NCBI GenBank assembly: GCA_018058425.1
Contig: JAGOZX010000007.1
Coordinates: 1-62,849, forward strand
DNA: 62,849 nucleotides
Source: Sebaldella sp.
GTDB taxonomy: Bacteria; Fusobacteriota; Fusobacteriia; Fusobacteriales; Leptotrichiaceae
Reading direction: 5' to 3'
In this document: positions 46,407 to 55,853 of the stretch, piece by piece
How the letters are laid out: every line of letters starts with the position of its first letter
Numbering within the stretch: position 1 is the stretch's first letter
Position numbers and translations under genes: made by a program
Notes under the pieces: generated by a model
What the model saw: only the letters and a program-made list of their open reading frames with translations
Database searches by the model: none
What the model was told of the DNA's origin: nothing

Positions 46407-48281
46407 TCACTTATTTTTATTTTTCATTATTGAAAAAATTAATACAACTGTTAGAATAGCAGCTACTACATATCCTATTACTCCAATTGTAGACATTATA
46501 TTATGACCTTCAAATTGATTCCCAGAATTAGCAAGTATTGAAGAACCAACAATTAAGGCAAATAATAACATTCCAATAACTATCTTATTTGTCATATTAT
46601 CCAATTGATTAAAAAGTTTTTCAAGATTGTTATGCTGGATTTGAAATCTTAAGTCACCATCATTTATTTTATCTAAAGTTTTAGCCAACTTAATTGGTAT
46701 TTGAGGTGCTATTTTCCCCATGTCATAAACACTTTTTGCATAATCTTTTAGTTCACTAACAAGGTTAAATTTATTAGCTATATATTTTTGCATATATGGT
46801 TCTAAAGCAGACATAATTGTAAGATCAGAGTCTAATACCTCTATAACTCCCACTATATTAATAATTCCTCTTACAAACATAGTAACTTCTTCTGGAATAG
46901 CTAAGTTATTTCTCAGACAAACCTCAGTAAGATTTTTTATAATAATAGGAAACTTCATATCTTTAAGTGAAACATTATCTACATATTGATAATAAAATTC
47001 ATCTATATCCTCAGTAAGCTTATCTTTATCTACCTTTCCTTTTCTAATGCAAAGTTTTAACACAGCTTTAGAAAGTTCTCCAGTATCTTTAATATAAATA
47101 GCATAAAGAACATCATTTAATTTATTTAGTACAGTGTCACTCATAACTCCCATCATACCAAAGTCAATAAATGTAATTTTTGCATCTCTAATGAATATAT
47201 TTCCTGGATGTGGATCAGCATGAAAAAATCCATCTTCAAAGGCTTGTTTCATATAATTATTTACTAAATTTTGAGCTATTAGCTTAACATCCCAGTTTTT
47301 AGCCTTTAATTTATCAACATCAGTTACCTTTACTCCAATTACATAGTCCATTACTAAAATATTTTCTTTTGTATAATCAGGATATGCCTTTAAACACTCC
47401 ATATAATCAATTTGACTGTTATTTTTATAAAATAAATGAATATTTCTTCCTTCAATTCTAAAGTCCAACTCATTTTCACATGAACTTTTTAACTCTTTTA
47501 CAAGATCAGCCGGATCCATTATTTTACTTGCAGGAGCTATCTTAAAAAAAGGAATAGCCTTTTCAAAAAGAGCTACATCATTTAACATTAATTCTTTAAT
47601 GCCAGCATGCTGAACTTTTACAGCTACTTTTGTTCCATCTTTTAGCTCAGCAAGATGCACTTGTGCCATTGATGCAGATGCAAGAGGCGTCTCACTAAAA
47701 TTATTAAAAATATTTTCTAAAGGAGTATCAAAACTTTTTTCTATTATTGCTTTTACTGTGGGGAAATCATCTGATTTTACACCATCTTGAAGTTTTTTAA
47801 ATTCATCTGCAAAACTTTCAGGAACTAAATCAGTGCGAGTAGATAACATTTGTCCCATTTTTACAAATGAAGGTCCTAATTCTTCAAATGCTACTCTAAC
47901 TCTTTCAGGATGTTTTGATGTGATCATACTTTCGATTGCTTTATTTTTTCTAAGAATAGTAATTATTTCTTTTAGTCGATTTTTATTTTTATTTTCAACA
48001 TTATCTGTGAAGTTATTGATTTCATTATCAGAAATTCCAACATTTTCACTAGGAAATTCATTATTAGATGAAGTTTCTTTTTCTTCATTTGAGGGTAAGT
48101 CCACACCTTCCTTATCAGAATTAATTTTAGTTTTTACTTGTTTAATATTTATCTTTTTTACTGATATTGTGATATTATCAGATTTTGGGTCAGTATTGCT
48201 AATTTCAGGTTTCTCCACACTAGGTCCATTACTCTTTTTTGTTTCTGACGGTTGTGTATTTTTTTTCGAATTATTGCTCAA
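46407..48281 (-). CDS. ABC1/UbiB-family atypical kinase
   Basis: A 624-residue membrane-associated atypical kinase. Residues 1-110 are a low-complexity polar, Ser/Asn/Glu-rich extension. The ABC1 domain follows with the KxGQ motif in SFVKMGQMLSTRTDLVP, an Ala-rich-loop equivalent LASASMAQVHLAE, Lys in TKVAVKVQHAGI, HADPHPGNIFI and FIDFGMMG. Two C-terminal hydrophobic segments anchor it. UbiB supports quinone synthesis in aerobes, but relatives exist where quinones are absent, so the role is open. TTG 48281 has GGAGGAG 5 nt upstream and is the start. Confidence 0.85.
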   Translation of the reverse strand: MSNNSKKNTQPSETKKSNGPSVEKPEISNTDPKSDNITISVKKINIKQVKTKINSDKEGVDLPSNEEKETSSNNEFPSENVGISDNEINNFTDNVENKNKNRLKEIITILRKNKAIESMITSKHPERVRVAFEELGPSFVKMGQMLSTRTDLVPESFADEFKKLQDGVKSDDFPTVKAIIEKSFDTPLENIFNNFSETPLASASMAQVHLAELKDGTKVAVKVQHAGIKELMLNDVALFEKAIPFFKIAPASKIMDPADLVKELKSSCENELDFRIEGRNIHLFYKNNSQIDYMECLKAYPDYTKENILVMDYVIGVKVTDVDKLKAKNWDVKLIAQNLVNNYMKQAFEDGFFHADPHPGNIFIRDAKITFIDFGMMGVMSDTVLNKLNDVLYAIYIKDTGELSKAVLKLCIRKGKVDKDKLTEDIDEFYYQYVDNVSLKDMKFPIIIKNLTEVCLRNNLAIPEEVTMFVRGIINIVGVIEVLDSDLTIMSALEPYMQKYIANKFNLVSELKDYAKSVYDMGKIAPQIPIKLAKTLDKINDGDLRFQIQHNNLEKLFNQLDNMTNKIVIGMLLFALIVGSSILANSGNQFEGHNIMSTIGVIGYVVAAILTVVLIFSIMKNKNK

Positions 48282-48482
48282 TTAAACTCCTCCTTAGAAT
48301 AAAAAAATATAGGGGTATTATACCACTAAGTTAATAATTTGCATATCATTAAAAGTTAGTAAAAGTAAAAATGAAATAAATTTATTCAATGATATATTTA
48401 AGAAAAATTGATAATTCACATAAATAACACAAAAATTTGTTATATTATTATATGGAAACGAGAAATTTATTAATTATAAGAG

Positions 48483-48511
48483 TTGTCATTTTACTGTAAA
48501 TAAAGTATAAT
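48483..48511 (+). promoter_or_regulatory. Promoter of the DUF4253 gene
   Basis: TTGTCA at 48483-48488, 17 bp, TATAAT at 48506-48511. Confidence 0.65.
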
Positions 48512-48549
48512 TTGCTTATGTAGTTTTATAATAAGGCAGGTAAATGATA

Positions 48550-49257
48550 ATGAAAAAGATCACAAAAGATATTACAGAGATATTAAATTATGAATATGAG
48601 TTTTTTGAAAATTCTATTCAAGATATTATAGAGAAAAGATACTCAGAACTATATAAAGATGGTAGTAAAAATGGATATTATCCATTAATTTTAGTGCCTT
48701 CTGATGTATTGTACGATGCGTTATCAATAAATTTAGAAGAAACAACAGCGGCAGAATATATAAATTTTTCTAAAGAAATAGATGTAAATAAGTATTTTAA
48801 ATCAAAGAGAAACCAATATGAATTTGACGATGAACATCAGACAGAAGTAGGAGAGTTTTCAGCAGAAGACTCAAATGACTATCTAGCAAGTTATTTAGAT
48901 TTTGATACCTCTTTTCCATATGAAGAAATTCTTATTTTAAAAATACCCACAAGAAATCCATGGGAACTATTAGGACATATTCCAATGGGAGGGTATAATG
49001 ATTGTCCAACTCCAGAATATCAAATAGCTGTGGCAAAGTATTGGTATGACGACTATAAAGCAGTACCAGCAGTAATAACTTCTAATACAATAGAGTTTAT
49101 AATAGAAAATCCACCCCAAGATTTCAAAAGTGCAGAAAAATTAGCATACGAACATTACTTATTCTGCAACGATATAATAGATCAGGGTATAGAAACCATA
49201 AGAAAATTAGCATCTATATTAAAAAATTCTATAATATGGTGTTTTTGGTGGGATTAA
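48550..49257 (+). CDS. DUF4253-domain protein
   Basis: A 235-residue cytoplasmic protein. The C-terminal half matches the DUF4253 pattern: ILKIPTRNPWELLGHIPMGG, YNDCPTPEYQIAVAKYW, then AVITSNTIEFIIENPPQ. The acidic N-terminal half is less conserved. DUF4253 proteins have no established activity; some accompany polymorphic-toxin immunity loci. ATG 48550 is preferred, with GCAGG 9 nt upstream; ATG 48544 is closer to that site. A promoter precedes it, and a nitrilase-family gene follows after 33 nt. Confidence 0.75.
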   Translation: MKKITKDITEILNYEYEFFENSIQDIIEKRYSELYKDGSKNGYYPLILVPSDVLYDALSINLEETTAAEYINFSKEIDVNKYFKSKRNQYEFDDEHQTEVGEFSAEDSNDYLASYLDFDTSFPYEEILILKIPTRNPWELLGHIPMGGYNDCPTPEYQIAVAKYWYDDYKAVPAVITSNTIEFIIENPPQDFKSAEKLAYEHYLFCNDIIDQGIETIRKLASILKNSIIWCFWWD

Positions 49258-49290
49258 CTAGAAAAAATTTATTTTTGGAGGTAGAAAAAT

Positions 49291-50205
49291 ATGAAAAGCT
49301 TCAATGTTGCATTAATACAGATCTATTCGTATTTAATGGATCAAAACTTTAACTTACAAGTAGCAGAAGAATACTGTAAAATAGCTAAAAATAATGGAGC
49401 AGACCTTGTTCTCTTTCCTGAAATGTGGAATGTTAATTATGAACATTTAATAAATTATTTAAATATGTCAAGTAGTGTGGAAGAGCATATGGAAAAAATA
49501 TTGAACTCTTATGCAATAGATCAAAATAGTGATTTTTTTCTTAAATTTAAATATATTGCTAAAAGTTTAGAAATGGCAGTAGGGATAACTTATCTAAGTA
49601 AGGAAGATGGGAAATTTAAAAATACAGTTTCTATTATAGATAGACATGGAGAAACAATACTTACTTATTCAAAAGTACATACTTGTGACTTTTCATATGA
49701 ATCACTTTTTACTCCAGGTGAAGATTTCTATGTGGCTGATTTAGATACTAAAAATGGAGTTATAAAAATAGGTGCTATGATTTGCTATGATAGAGAGTTT
49801 CCAGAAAGTGCAAGAATACTAATGCTTAAAGGAGCAGAAGTAATTTTAGTGCCTAACTCATGTCCAATGGATGATAATAGAATAAGTCAGTTAAAAGCTA
49901 GAGCTTTTGAAAATATGTTAGGTATAGCTATGACAAATTATCCTGGAGAAGAGTATGGACATTCGTTGGCTCTTGATGGAATGGCTTATTCAGAAGAGGG
50001 AAAAGCAAGAAATATGTTTTTAGTAGAAGCTGGAGAAGCACAAGGTGTGTATATGGCATCATTTGATATGGAAAAATTAAGAGAGTATAGAAAAACTGAA
50101 ACTTGGGGTAATGCCTTTAGAAAGGTAGCTACCTATAAGAAGTTGTTATCAGAAGAAGTGGAAGAGCCATTTGATAAAAGAAAAATACCATATAAAACTA
50201 TCTAA
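49291..50205 (+). CDS. Carbon-nitrogen hydrolase (nitrilase superfamily)
   Basis: A 304-residue amidase of the nitrilase superfamily. The Glu-Lys-Cys triad is visible: Glu44 in VLFPEMW, Lys128 in TYSKVHTCDF and Cys165 in GAMICYDREFPE. This arrangement hydrolyses amides or carbamoyl groups rather than nitriles in most bacterial members. The substrate is unknown. It starts at ATG 49291 behind GGAGG. The neighbours are DUF4253 and L-serine dehydratase, suggesting amino-acid or amide catabolism. Confidence 0.85.
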   Translation: MKSFNVALIQIYSYLMDQNFNLQVAEEYCKIAKNNGADLVLFPEMWNVNYEHLINYLNMSSSVEEHMEKILNSYAIDQNSDFFLKFKYIAKSLEMAVGITYLSKEDGKFKNTVSIIDRHGETILTYSKVHTCDFSYESLFTPGEDFYVADLDTKNGVIKIGAMICYDREFPESARILMLKGAEVILVPNSCPMDDNRISQLKARAFENMLGIAMTNYPGEEYGHSLALDGMAYSEEGKARNMFLVEAGEAQGVYMASFDMEKLREYRKTETWGNAFRKVATYKKLLSEEVEEPFDKRKIPYKTI

Positions 50206-50207
50206 TA

Positions 50208-50251
50208 GAAAGGAGAAAGTTTTTTATAAAATATAAAAAACTTTAAAAATT
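50208..50251 (+). promoter_or_regulatory. Shine-Dalgarno followed by a 13-bp hairpin before the start
   Basis: AGGAG lies at 50211-50215, 36 nt from the ATG at 50252. Between them AAAGTTTTTTATA (50216-50228) pairs perfectly with TATAAAAAACTTT (50232-50244). If the hairpin forms, only 7 nt (50245-50251) separate its base from the ATG, which is normal spacing. No other ribosome site precedes the ATG. Confidence 0.6.
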
Positions 50252-51412
50252 ATGGAATCACTAAAAGAACTTTACAAAATAGGTTATGGACCGTCAAGCA
50301 GCCATACAATGGGACCTCAAAAAGCAGCAGAAATGTTTAAAAATAAAAATTTAGATGCTGATACATATGAAGTAGAACTTTATGGAAGCCTTGCATCAAC
50401 TGGAAGAGGACATTTAACAGACTATATAATTATGAAAACATTGGATAATAATTGTAATATTATATTTAAACCTGAAATAATAAAAGAGAAACACACAAAT
50501 GCTATGAAATTTATTGCTTATAATAAGAATAAAGAAGTAATGAGTGAATCACTATTCTATTCTGTAGGTGGTGGATCGATTATTGAAGATGGAAGTTCAG
50601 ATTTAGATAAAATAGAGGTTTATAAAGAGAAAAATTTCAAAGAAATAATAGATTGGTGTAAAAGTAATAACAAAGATCTAGCCGAATATGTGAAGTATAA
50701 CGAAGGTGAAGGTTTATTTGAGTACTTAAAAGAAGTAATGCTTACAATGGAAGAGTCTATTCAAAAAGGACTTAAAACAGATGGCTTATTACCTGGGGAA
50801 CTAAAATTAGAGAGAAAAGCAAAAAGTTACTATGAAAAATTTAGAAAATCAGCACTACAAGACAGACTAGAGGGAAGAATTTATTCTTATGCATTAGCTG
50901 TTTCAGAAGAAAATGCCAGTGCTGGAAAAGTGGTAACAGCACCAACATGTGGAGCTTCTGGAATAATTCCTTCACTTTCAAAAGCCCTTAAAGTAACAAA
51001 GGACTTAACAGAAGAAGAGGTTTTAAAGGCATTAGCTGTAGCCGGAATATTAGGAAATGTAATAAAACAAAATGCTTCAATTTCTGGTGCAGAAGTAGGA
51101 TGTCAGGGGGAAGTTGGTGTTGCCTGCTCAATGGGAGCTGGAATGGCAGCATATGTACTTGGAGGAACTTTAGAACAAATAGAATATGCAGCAGAAATTG
51201 CTCTTGAACATTGCCTTGGAATGACTTGTGATCCTATATGTGGATATGTACAAGTACCATGTATAGAAAGAAACGCAATTTACGCCGCTAAAGCTATAGA
51301 TTGTGCATATTATAGTTTGATGTCAGACGGAAGTCACTTAGTTTCATTTGATGAAGTAATAGAAACTATGATGAAAACTGGACGAGATCTGAGTATAAAG
51401 AAACTTCATTAG
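50252..51412 (+). CDS. L-serine ammonia-lyase (iron-sulfur L-serine dehydratase)
   Basis: This enzyme deaminates L-serine to pyruvate and ammonia using a [4Fe-4S] cluster. The 386-residue single chain joins a short beta domain (YKIGYGPSSSHTMGPQKAAE) to the alpha domain (VTAPTCGASGIIPSLS, GAEVGCQGEVGVACSMGAGM, GMTCDPICGYVQVPCIERNA), with the cluster cysteines in those motifs. It is shorter than the roughly 450-residue E. coli enzymes because the middle linker is reduced. Amino-acid fermentation fits a fusobacterial host. Translation probably depends on the hairpin described at 50208. Confidence 0.92.
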   Translation: MESLKELYKIGYGPSSSHTMGPQKAAEMFKNKNLDADTYEVELYGSLASTGRGHLTDYIIMKTLDNNCNIIFKPEIIKEKHTNAMKFIAYNKNKEVMSESLFYSVGGGSIIEDGSSDLDKIEVYKEKNFKEIIDWCKSNNKDLAEYVKYNEGEGLFEYLKEVMLTMEESIQKGLKTDGLLPGELKLERKAKSYYEKFRKSALQDRLEGRIYSYALAVSEENASAGKVVTAPTCGASGIIPSLSKALKVTKDLTEEEVLKALAVAGILGNVIKQNASISGAEVGCQGEVGVACSMGAGMAAYVLGGTLEQIEYAAEIALEHCLGMTCDPICGYVQVPCIERNAIYAAKAIDCAYYSLMSDGSHLVSFDEVIETMMKTGRDLSIKKLH

Positions 51413-51514
51413 CAGGATTAGCTAAGGTGAAGTTAGACAGGTTATTAAAAAAATAATAAAATTCCTAATATGCTATGCATACTTATGAGTAAATTTATAG
51501 AGGTGAATAATAAA

Positions 51515-52747
51515 ATGAAAAAGTTTTTATTTCTTATTCTGTTGAGTATTTGTCTATATCCAATAGATTTAGATAATGCAATAGATCAGTTTGAAAAAAA
51601 GTCGTATACTACTGAAAAAAATAAACTAAACATCGATTCCTTTGAAATTACTGATTCATTGATAAAAAAAGGAGAATGGAATGGCTTAACACTAAATGTA
51701 GATAATAAATATTATGATACAAAAGGAGAGTCTCATTACGGAATGTCAACTCAGTTATCTTATGGTATATTTAACTACAGACTAGATTACGATACATTAG
51801 ATAATGATATTGAAGAAAATAGAGTTGGGGTAGCTAAAGACTTGAGAGAACTATATTATAGTAAATATGATTCACAAAAGAAAATAAATGATTTATCATT
51901 AGAAGCTCAAAAGCTTAAAAATAAGCAATCTTCTGATACACAGATAATAAATTTAATAGACTTATATAAAAATTATAAAAATAAAGAAAAAGAAATAGAA
52001 GTGGAAGAAAAAGGATTGGATGTAAAAAAGAAAGATTATGGAATATTAAAAAGAAAATATGAAGTAGGAACTGCATCTGAGTTTGACTACCTTTCTTCGA
52101 AAGCGGAATATGAAAAATCAATTTTAAGACTTGATAACTTAAGAAGAGAGTTAGTTGTTTATGCAGAAGGGTTTAAAGTTTATAACGTTGTTATAGACTC
52201 TAAATTTTCTGAAATAAATAAAAGAGACTTAGAAAAAGAAGAGTTTTATAATATTGGTTTTACAGATATAGAGTCAGTTAAAGTAGATGAATCAATAAAT
52301 AATGAAAAGTTGAAAAGAGAAAAATTTGAGAGTGGTATGCCGGAATTAAATGCTGAAGCTTCTTATTCATTTGAAAAAGAAGAAGTAGTAGTAGGTTTAG
52401 GTATAAAAAAAGTCCTTTTTGAATATAAAGCAGATACAGAACTAATAAAAAATGATTTGAGAAAAAATCAGGTTGATTATCTAGATACTAAAAATCAAGT
52501 AGTAAATAGAATTAGAGAAAACATGATTCAGTACACTACTTTACAGACTGAAGAACTAATAGCAAAAAAAGATCTAGATATAAGACAAAAAGATTACGAA
52601 GTATACAATAAAAAATATGAATTAGGAATGTCTACATATTCTGATTATTTAGACCGTTTAAATGCGTATGAGATAGCAGCAAGAGATTATGAAAAAACTA
52701 AAAATGAACTTGCAAGTTTCACATATAAAATAAAATATATGAATTAG
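51515..52747 (+). CDS. TolC-like outer-membrane efflux protein
   Basis: A 410-residue protein with a signal peptide (residues 1-17) and long helical coiled-coil stretches typical of TolC-family channels, for example KRKYEVGTASEFDYLSSKAE and the related second repeat KKYELGMSTYSDYLDRLNAY, matching the two-fold TolC repeat. It would span the outer membrane and periplasm. ATG 51515 follows GAGGTG by 9 nt; an upstream in-frame ATG at 51470 lacks a signal peptide. It begins a four-gene tripartite efflux operon. Confidence 0.85.
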   Translation: MKKFLFLILLSICLYPIDLDNAIDQFEKKSYTTEKNKLNIDSFEITDSLIKKGEWNGLTLNVDNKYYDTKGESHYGMSTQLSYGIFNYRLDYDTLDNDIEENRVGVAKDLRELYYSKYDSQKKINDLSLEAQKLKNKQSSDTQIINLIDLYKNYKNKEKEIEVEEKGLDVKKKDYGILKRKYEVGTASEFDYLSSKAEYEKSILRLDNLRRELVVYAEGFKVYNVVIDSKFSEINKRDLEKEEFYNIGFTDIESVKVDESINNEKLKREKFESGMPELNAEASYSFEKEEVVVGLGIKKVLFEYKADTELIKNDLRKNQVDYLDTKNQVVNRIRENMIQYTTLQTEELIAKKDLDIRQKDYEVYNKKYELGMSTYSDYLDRLNAYEIAARDYEKTKNELASFTYKIKYMN

Positions 52748-52760
52748 GAGTGAGGATAGT

Positions 52761-53900
52761 TTGAAAAAGAAGACAATAAAAATAGTATCTTTATTATTAG
52801 TAGTAGTACTTTTGGGAATTTTATCTATCAAATTATTTTCAAAAAAAGATGATAGCAGCGAAGTTTATTATGAAGTAGTAAAAGCTGAAAGAGGAAATTT
52901 AGAATTATTTGTAGAAGAGAGCGGAGAAGTAAAATCTAATAATGAAATATCAGTATATACATCTAAAAAATTAATGGTTTCAAAAAGATATTATGAATTA
53001 GGAGATACAGTTAAAAAGGGAGAAGTTATACTAACTTTTGATCCAACAGATAAAAATACTGCTCTTAGAAGTATCCAAGAAAAGAAAATTGCTTTAGAAC
53101 AAAAGATAAGAGATTATAGTAATACAACAGAATTAATAAAAGTTGGAGGGGCACCAAGAGTTGATTTGGAAAATTTAAATTTTGATATTCGAACTTTAAA
53201 GTTAGAAATAGCTAATTTAGAAGACGATTATCAAAAATATGATGATAGAATAATAAGTCCTGTTGATGGAGTTATTACTGAAATGATTGCCGATGATAAC
53301 TATAGGGTAAATACAGATAGTCCACTTTTTAAGATAACTAATATTAGAGATTTATCTATAAAAGTACAGTTAACAGACTATGATGCTAAAAATGTAAAAA
53401 TAGGACAGAAAGCAACAGTAAGCTCTGATGCACTACCAGAGGGAGAAGACTTGGTAGGAAGAGTAGTAGATATAGCAAGTACAGCAACTAAAGATACCAA
53501 TTATAATGAGAGTAAAGTCGAGATAGAAATTAGACTTGATAATCCAGGAGTATTAAAACCAGGTAATGTGGTAGATGTAAAAATCTTATATCTAGATGAG
53601 CAAAGTGTAATAAAACTTCCATATTCTTCTGTGGTAAATGAAAATGATAAGTATTATGTTTTCGTAGTAGGTCCTGAAAATAAAATCATGAAAAAAGAAG
53701 TTACAGTGGGAGAAACTGATAATAATTTTTATCATATAAAAACAGGAATTAATGCTGGAGATACTGTTATAAAAGAAGTAGATGTAGCTTTAAAAGATGG
53801 CGAAAAAATAAAAATAGCTGATGAGAAAAATCCAGCTAAAAAGAATTCAAAAAACACAAAAAAAGGTCAGCAAAGAGGAGCTCCAAGACCGCCGATGTAA
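52761..53900 (+). CDS. Periplasmic adaptor of MacA/HlyD type
   Basis: A 379-residue membrane-fusion protein. One N-terminal membrane helix (about residues 5-25) is followed by the lipoyl/barrel-sandwich half-motifs (VEESGEVKSNNEISVYTSKK and ISPVDGVITEMIADD), a short helical hairpin, a beta-barrel and a Lys-rich tail. It links the TolC-like channel to the MacB-type transporter. Its start is TTG 52761, behind GAGGAT and 13 nt after the channel gene. Substrates may be antimicrobial peptides, antibiotics or a small lipid; the sequence does not tell. Confidence 0.87.
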   Translation: MKKKTIKIVSLLLVVVLLGILSIKLFSKKDDSSEVYYEVVKAERGNLELFVEESGEVKSNNEISVYTSKKLMVSKRYYELGDTVKKGEVILTFDPTDKNTALRSIQEKKIALEQKIRDYSNTTELIKVGGAPRVDLENLNFDIRTLKLEIANLEDDYQKYDDRIISPVDGVITEMIADDNYRVNTDSPLFKITNIRDLSIKVQLTDYDAKNVKIGQKATVSSDALPEGEDLVGRVVDIASTATKDTNYNESKVEIEIRLDNPGVLKPGNVVDVKILYLDEQSVIKLPYSSVVNENDKYYVFVVGPENKIMKKEVTVGETDNNFYHIKTGINAGDTVIKEVDVALKDGEKIKIADEKNPAKKNSKNTKKGQQRGAPRPPM

Positions 53901-53933
53901 TAATACAGTTTTGGACTTAGGAAGGATAATATA

Positions 53934-54620
53934 ATGATAGTTGTAGAAAATCTTAAAAAGGTATATGAAAATGGTGCTCTTTCTTTAGAAGTACTAAAAG
54001 GTATAAACTTAAAAGTAAAATCTGAAGAGTATGTGGCATTAATGGGACCAAGTGGTAGTGGAAAATCCACTTTTATGAATATTTTAGGGTGCTTAGACCA
54101 ATTAAGCAGTGGTAAATATTATTTAGATGGTATAGATATAGCTACAATGTCTCAGGATGAACTGTCAGCAATTAGAAACCAAAGACTAGGTTTTATATTT
54201 CAGTCTTTTAACTTGCTTCCTAAGCTAACTTCTCTTGATAATGTAATACTGCCAGCAATGTATGCTGGGATGGGAAAAAAAGAGAGACAAGAAAAAGGAA
54301 TAGAAGCATTAGAAGCAGTGGGCTTAGGAGATAGAATTCATCATAAACCAAATGAGCTTTCTGGAGGACAAAGACAAAGAGTCGCTATAGCCAGATCAAT
54401 AATAAATAATCCTAAAATTCTTTTAGCAGATGAGCCTACAGGAAACTTAGATACTAGATCTGGTGAAGAGGTACTGGGAATATTTAAAAGATTAAATGAT
54501 CAAGGAACTACAATAGTTATGGTTACCCATGAAGAGGATGTAGCGGAACATTGTAAAAGAATAATAAGACTTAGAGATGGAGTTATCGAATCAGATTACG
54601 AGGTGAAAAATAGAAGATGA
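53934..54620 (+). CDS. MacB/LolD-type ABC transporter ATPase
   Basis: A 228-residue ATPase of the MacB/LolD family: Walker A GPSGSGKST, Q-loop FIFQSFNLLPKLT, signature LSGGQRQRVAIARS, Walker B ILLADEPTGNLD and H-loop VMVTHEEDVA. It is encoded separately from its permease; in E. coli MacB the two are fused. The stop overlaps the permease start by 4 nt (ATGA). Confidence 0.93.
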   Translation: MIVVENLKKVYENGALSLEVLKGINLKVKSEEYVALMGPSGSGKSTFMNILGCLDQLSSGKYYLDGIDIATMSQDELSAIRNQRLGFIFQSFNLLPKLTSLDNVILPAMYAGMGKKERQEKGIEALEAVGLGDRIHHKPNELSGGQRQRVAIARSIINNPKILLADEPTGNLDTRSGEEVLGIFKRLNDQGTTIVMVTHEEDVAEHCKRIIRLRDGVIESDYEVKNRR

Positions 54621-55831
54621 ATTTTTTAGAATCTTTGAAAATGGCATTTACAAATTTACTAAGTTATAAAATGAGATCATTCTTGACTATGTTAGGAATA
54701 ATAATTGGTATAACAGCAGTTATCTTAATGTCTGCAATTGGTGCAGGAGCTCAGGAAAAAATAGTAGGAGATTTGAATAAATTAGGAATAGGGAATTTTG
54801 ATGTTTCTCTTGATACTTCTCTTGATAATATAAAAAATAGAAATAGATTACAGCAAAAGCAAGTCGATATGATAAAAAATATAAGCGGTGTAGAAGCAGT
54901 GGCACCATCAGGAACTGCTCGTCAAAGAGTAGAAATGGATAATTTTAAGAATTTTGCTTTGATTTCTGGAGCTGTACCTGCTTCATTTAATATAGAGAAC
55001 ACTCAGCTGTTAAAAGGAAGATATTTTAATGCTAATGAATATAGAAAAACTGGTTATTTTGTTATAGTAGATGATGTAACAGCAGCAAGAATTTTTGGAG
55101 ATGAGTCTCCTCTTGGTAAAAAGATAAAAGTTCGAATTAGAGGACTTGGAGATAAAGAATATATTATAGTTGGAATATCTAAGAATCCAGTAGCAAGTTT
55201 AACTGGAATATTTGGTGGTAACAGCCCAAGTTTTCTACAAATTCCTTATCAAAATTATCAATATATAAGTAAACTTGATGAAAAATATTTTGATGGATTA
55301 AAAGTTAAAGTATCAGATGCAAATGACTTAAGCAGAATAATGGATGCTACAACTGCAATATTAAATAAAGAAGCTGGAATAGATAAGCTTTATCAAGCTG
55401 TAAACTCTAATACTGGTTTGGAACAATTTAACAGTATACTTAGTATGCTTTCAGTTTTTGTCAGTTTTGTGGCTTCTGTATCGCTTTTTGTTGGTGGAAT
55501 AGGAGTTATGAATATAATGTTGGTAAGTGTAACTGAAAGAATAAGAGAAGTAGGATTAAGAAAAGCAATAGGAGCAAAAAATAAAGATATTTTATTACAA
55601 TTTTTAATTGAAGCTATTATACTAACTGTATCTGGTGGTTTGATTGGAATAATTTTAGGAAGTACGCTGGCTCTGGTATTATCTACTAGTTTTGGTATGG
55701 TACCAATAATAAAAGTGAGTATAATATTAATTTCATTAATAGTTTCAACTCTAATTGGAGTAGTATTTGGAGTTTATCCAGCTTCTAAAGCTGCTAAACT
55801 AAATCCAATTGATGCGCTAAGAGTAGATTAA
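54617..55831 (+). CDS. MacB-type ABC transporter permease (FtsX family)
   Basis: A 404-residue permease. It has an N-terminal membrane helix (SFLTMLGIIIGITAVILMSA), a large periplasmic MacB-PCD domain (about residues 45-270) and three C-terminal helices with the FtsX signature GIGVMNIMLVSVTERIREVG and LRKAIGA. It works with the upstream ATPase, adaptor and TolC-like channel as a mechanotransmission-type exporter. It overlaps the ATPase gene by 4 nt. Confidence 0.93.
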   Translation: MNFLESLKMAFTNLLSYKMRSFLTMLGIIIGITAVILMSAIGAGAQEKIVGDLNKLGIGNFDVSLDTSLDNIKNRNRLQQKQVDMIKNISGVEAVAPSGTARQRVEMDNFKNFALISGAVPASFNIENTQLLKGRYFNANEYRKTGYFVIVDDVTAARIFGDESPLGKKIKVRIRGLGDKEYIIVGISKNPVASLTGIFGGNSPSFLQIPYQNYQYISKLDEKYFDGLKVKVSDANDLSRIMDATTAILNKEAGIDKLYQAVNSNTGLEQFNSILSMLSVFVSFVASVSLFVGGIGVMNIMLVSVTERIREVGLRKAIGAKNKDILLQFLIEAIILTVSGGLIGIILGSTLALVLSTSFGMVPIIKVSIILISLIVSTLIGVVFGVYPASKAAKLNPIDALRVD

Positions 55832-55853
55832 TAAAAAAATATGAGGTGATATA

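Noticed and set aside
47833..48285. Plus-strand ORF of 150 codons opposite the UbiB-like N-terminus
   Set aside because: Ser/Phe-rich antisense shadow of the low-complexity extension; no ribosome site.
52761..55831. Efflux operon considered as a LolCDE lipoprotein exporter
   Set aside because: The presence of a MacA-type adaptor and a TolC-like channel in the same operon fits MacAB-type export better than LolCDE.
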